The notes below the pieces were generated by a model, which worked only from the letters and a program-made list of their open reading frames with translations, did no database searches and was not told the DNA's origin. This document shows, in pieces, positions 6,945-8,554 of a stretch of DNA of 8,554 nucleotides; position 1 is the stretch's first letter, and each line of letters begins with the position of its first letter. The stretch covers positions 1 through 8,554 of the forward strand of contig JBJHDM010000093.1 in assembly GCA_050486545.1 (NCBI GenBank), given 5' to 3'. Made by a program: the position numbers and the translations under genes. The stretch is from DAOMNN01 sp050486545. GTDB lineage: Bacteria > Pseudomonadota > Gammaproteobacteria > Burkholderiales > Rhodocyclaceae.

Positions 6945-7650
6945 GCTCTCTGTGCTCGGGGGTTGATGGGGGCCGTGCCGGTTCTGTTTCCGGCTTGTAG
7001 GCCGCGAGGGTCGGTTCGCTGCTCCTCGGTGCGGCCTCGGTGTCGGCCTGGGCGATTGGCAATTCGGGCACGCGTTCTCCGCGAAACTCCGCGGCGACGC
7101 GTGCATGGGCCTCTTCGGGCGTGAGTTCGATGCCGCGTCCGGCCAGGCGCTCGACCAGTTTTCCGGCCTCGCGCGCAATCGCCTGGCGCAGGTCGTGCGG
7201 CACGACGTCGCCCATCGGCGTGAAGTTGGTGTAGTCGTCGGCGTACTCGGCGCACAGGCAGACCTGGTTGAACTTGGCCGAGTGGAAGACCCGCGTCAGG
7301 GCCTTCATGCGCAATGCGTTCGAAACCTTCTTCGCCATGAACACGGCGAGGTCGGAGTTCTCGTCCAGCGTTTCGAGGTCGGGCATGTCCGCGTCGGTGA
7401 GCTCGGACATGCGCTTGCCCGTGCGCGGGTCGATCGCTTCCTCGGGTTCGGGCGTGACCGATGCCGGGGGGGCATCGGACGGCACCGCACCGGGCAGCGG
7501 ATGCGCGGAGCGGGGCGCCTCTTCTTCGGGCAAGGAATCCCGCCCCGGGTCCTGGCCGAGCTTGCGCCGCGACCAACGCACGAGGAACGGAGGCTCCTCG
7601 AGCGGTCGGGTCGGCGTTTCCGCCGGCAATTCGTGAGGCATTGGGTTCAT
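6919..7650 (-). CDS. DUF3306 family protein
   Basis: A 243-residue soluble protein. The N-terminal motif FLVRWSRRKLG (22-32) followed by an acidic/Pro-rich low-complexity stretch (about 36-75), then a conserved core (about 80-142, including MSELTDADMPDLETL, LRMKALTRVFHSAKFN and YADDYTNF) is the pattern of DUF3306 as I remember it. The last 40 residues are Pro/Glu-rich and look disordered. A Cys-Leu-Cys pair (131-133) sits inside the conserved core. The start at 7650 has AGGAG seven bases upstream and overlaps the DUF3305 stop as ATGA; the end overlaps the polyferredoxin start. The family is found almost only beside formate dehydrogenase genes. The role is unknown; the tight overlap with both neighbours suggests the three products are made together and may act together. 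Confidence 0.88.
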   Translation of the reverse strand: MNPMPHELPAETPTRPLEEPPFLVRWSRRKLGQDPGRDSLPEEEAPRSAHPLPGAVPSDAPPASVTPEPEEAIDPRTGKRMSELTDADMPDLETLDENSDLAVFMAKKVSNALRMKALTRVFHSAKFNQVCLCAEYADDYTNFTPMGDVVPHDLRQAIAREAGKLVERLAGRGIELTPEEAHARVAAEFRGERVPELPIAQADTEAAPRSSEPTLAAYKPETEPARPPSTPEHREHDRPFESL

Positions 7651-8216
7651 GACTGGTCTCCTGCCCAGTCGCCGACCTCGGCGTCGTAGATCGCCTTGCT
7701 CCGCTGCTTGCCGCGACCCTTGCCCTTGCGGCGGGGCTGGTAATGCGCCTGGACGAAGGCTTCGATCCAGCGGCCGACTTCGGCCGGCATCGGAGCGCCG
7801 AGGACGATCTCGTCCGGACTGCGCAGTTCGGTGCAATCCAGCCCTTGCGCATCGTCGAGGCTGACGGTGACCTCCAGCGGCTCCACGCCGCGCTGGGGGT
7901 CGAAGCGGGCGATGACGAAGACTTCGGGACGGTCGCTGCCGAGGTTCAGTGCATAGTCCTCGGCCTGGCTCGGTCGCAGGCGCAGCCGGAACCCGCGCCA
8001 CAGAAACAGTGCGCCGTTCGGTCCCGATCGCACACATGCCCCTTCACGTGTCGCGGACGCGAACTGCTCGCCGACCACGATACCGGTCACCCGCCACAGC
8101 ATCGGGTCGGTCGCGAGTTCGCCGCCTGGGGCCCCGATCATGACCGCAACGGGCAGGACCGCATCGTGGTGCCAGGTCTCGAGCGAATCCTTCCGGAGTT
8201 GGGATTCCAGATTCAC
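7647..8216 (-). CDS. DUF3305 family protein, GTG start
   Basis: A 189-residue soluble protein read from GTG at 8216. Features match DUF3305: LPVAVMI near the N-terminus, WRVTGIVVGEQ, the central LFLWRGFRLRLRPSQAEDYA followed by NLGSDRPEVFVIARF, and a basic C-terminal tail (YQPRRKGKGRGKQRSK). No signal peptide, membrane helix or catalytic motif was found. GTG at 8216 is chosen because GGGAG lies seven bases upstream and a candidate -10 box (8261-8266) would give a leader of about 35-40 nt. An in-frame ATG at 8255 would add 13 poorly family-like residues, lacks a ribosome site and lies at the predicted transcription start. It is the first gene of the operon and its stop overlaps the DUF3306 start. 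Function is unknown; co-occurrence with formate dehydrogenase is well known. Confidence 0.88.
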   Translation of the reverse strand: MNLESQLRKDSLETWHHDAVLPVAVMIGAPGGELATDPMLWRVTGIVVGEQFASATREGACVRSGPNGALFLWRGFRLRLRPSQAEDYALNLGSDRPEVFVIARFDPQRGVEPLEVTVSLDDAQGLDCTELRSPDEIVLGAPMPAEVGRWIEAFVQAHYQPRRKGKGRGKQRSKAIYDAEVGDWAGDQS

Positions 8217-8260
8217 AGGACGACTCCCACAGTCTGGTCTGCACTTGTCAGACATCTTTC

Positions 8261-8288
8261 AATATAGGTCAACAGGGGTGGGACGCAA
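8261..8288 (-). promoter_or_regulatory. Candidate sigma-70-type promoter of the fdh operon
   Basis: Minus-strand TTGCGT (8283-8288; 3 of 6 to the -35 consensus), a 16-nt spacer and TATATT (8261-8266; 5 of 6 to the -10 consensus). Transcription would start near 8254, upstream of the GTG at 8216. A second -35-like box, TTGACC (8267-8272), touches the -10 and could serve a promoter with a start further downstream, but only weak -10 matches such as GACAAG (8244-8249) follow it. No FNR, NarL or sigma-54 site was recognised. Confidence 0.4.
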
Positions 8289-8395
8289 GAACGAAAGCAT
8301 GCGCTAAAGCCTTGATGGCAGTATGGTTTCTGGTTCTTGTCCGACAATCACGCCAGACCCCGGGACAGGGCATCCCGTCGAGCGGGGACCGGGGT
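8286..8395 (-). ncRNA. Structured non-coding region downstream of transposase; possible IS bridge RNA
   Basis: This AT-richer stretch between the transposase stop and the operon has two strong hairpins. The first has CAAGAAC (8286-8292) pairing with GTTCTTG (8333-8339), continued by GAAA/TTTC (8293-8296/8327-8330) across a two-base bulge, CAT/ATG (8298-8300/8323-8325), and an apical GCC/GGC (8309-8311/8317-8319). The second has ACCCCGG (8357-8363) pairing with CCGGGGT (8389-8395), with an alternative CGGGA/TCCCG (8361-8365/8373-8377). In IS1111-group members of the IS110 family, the target-guiding bridge or seek RNA is encoded downstream of the transposase, which is this place and strand. Other options are a structured operon leader or simple transposon end structure. 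The group of this element is not known from 33 residues, so the RNA call is tentative. Confidence 0.3.
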
Positions 8396-8453
8396 GGGCC
8401 GTCACTCCAATTGCACGAGCGGTTCCCCAGGGCGTAGATACTGTTATCGCCCG

Positions 8454-8554
8454 TCAAACCCCATGAAGTGAGGGATCGAATGGTTTTCCGGACTTGAGCA
8501 CGCCGAAGGCGACTTGAGCGAGTTTTCGCATCATGGCGCCGATGATGAGTTTTG
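8454..8554 (-). mobile_element. IS110-family transposase, C-terminal end only
   Basis: The last 33 codons of an open frame that enters from the right edge and stops with TGA at 8454-8456. The residues run LIIGAMMRKLAQVAFGV followed by LKSGKPFDPSLHGV. The pattern A-M-M-R-K-L-hydrophobic...G-V-L-K-S-G-K-P-F-D-P is the characteristic C-terminus of IS110/IS116/IS902-type transposases (Transposase_20 domain). The catalytic DEDD part and serine lie outside the window, so activity cannot be judged. The gene points toward the fdh operon on the same strand, so readthrough could reach it. The exact right end of the element is not visible; IS110 elements often lack terminal inverted repeats and target duplications. 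Confidence 0.75.

Noticed and set aside
5025..7124. Plus-strand frame of about 700 codons antisense to the polyferredoxin and the TorD-like gene
   Set aside because: The opposite strand encodes intact ferredoxin motifs and the TorD E-P-x-D-H motif; this frame is a compositional shadow.
8269..8457. A 62-codon minus-strand frame starting just at the transposase stop (TTGA overlap)
   Set aside because: It starts with TTG, has no clear ribosome site, shows no family pattern and overlaps the inverted repeats of the structured region. A non-coding role fits better.
1..8554. CRISPR arrays, tRNA or rRNA genes, prophage genes
   Set aside because: No regularly spaced direct repeats, tRNA-like cloverleaf arms, rRNA motifs or phage structural genes were seen while reading both strands.

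Overview
The window holds most of one minus-strand operon for a respiratory, periplasm-facing formate dehydrogenase of the FdhABC type. It is flanked on the right by the 3' end of an insertion sequence. DNA is GC-rich throughout the operon. Gene content and order fit a beta- or gammaproteobacterium; the sequence alone does not fix the genus. The base composition dips only in the roughly 200 bp next to the insertion sequence.

Reading in the direction of transcription (right to left): an IS110-family transposase tail (8554-8454), a non-coding stretch of about 240 bp with strong inverted repeats and a candidate promoter, then DUF3305 (GTG start at 8216), DUF3306 (ATGA overlap), a 575-residue polyferredoxin (26-nt overlap), a TorD-family chaperone (5-nt gap), a 68-residue twin-arginine peptide, the catalytic subunit FdhA (959 aa, Cys in place of Sec), the four-cluster ferredoxin subunit FdhB (195 aa, no membrane anchor), a 64-residue lipoprotein, and the cytochrome b subunit FdhC, cut by the left edge.

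The working model is as follows. The first four genes (DUF3305, DUF3306, polyferredoxin, TorD-like) are cytoplasmic by sequence and probably help mature the enzyme. FdhA, with FdhB bound, is exported folded by the Tat system. Formate is oxidised at the FdhA molybdenum or tungsten site in the periplasm. Electrons pass through five [4Fe-4S] clusters to haem b in FdhC and on to quinone. The small Tat protein and the lipoprotein are probably accessory subunits at the membrane face. The lipoprotein has Asp at +2, an inner-membrane retention signal in E. coli.

The most notable points are the lipoprotein paired with an anchorless FdhB, the cysteine-free central domain of the polyferredoxin, compact GC-rich hairpins in the gaps around fdhA-fdhB, and a structured region between the transposase stop and the operon that could be an IS1111-type bridge (seek) RNA. 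None of this amounts to proof of a new system; the accessory genes are known in outline as companions of formate dehydrogenase, but most have no assigned mechanism.
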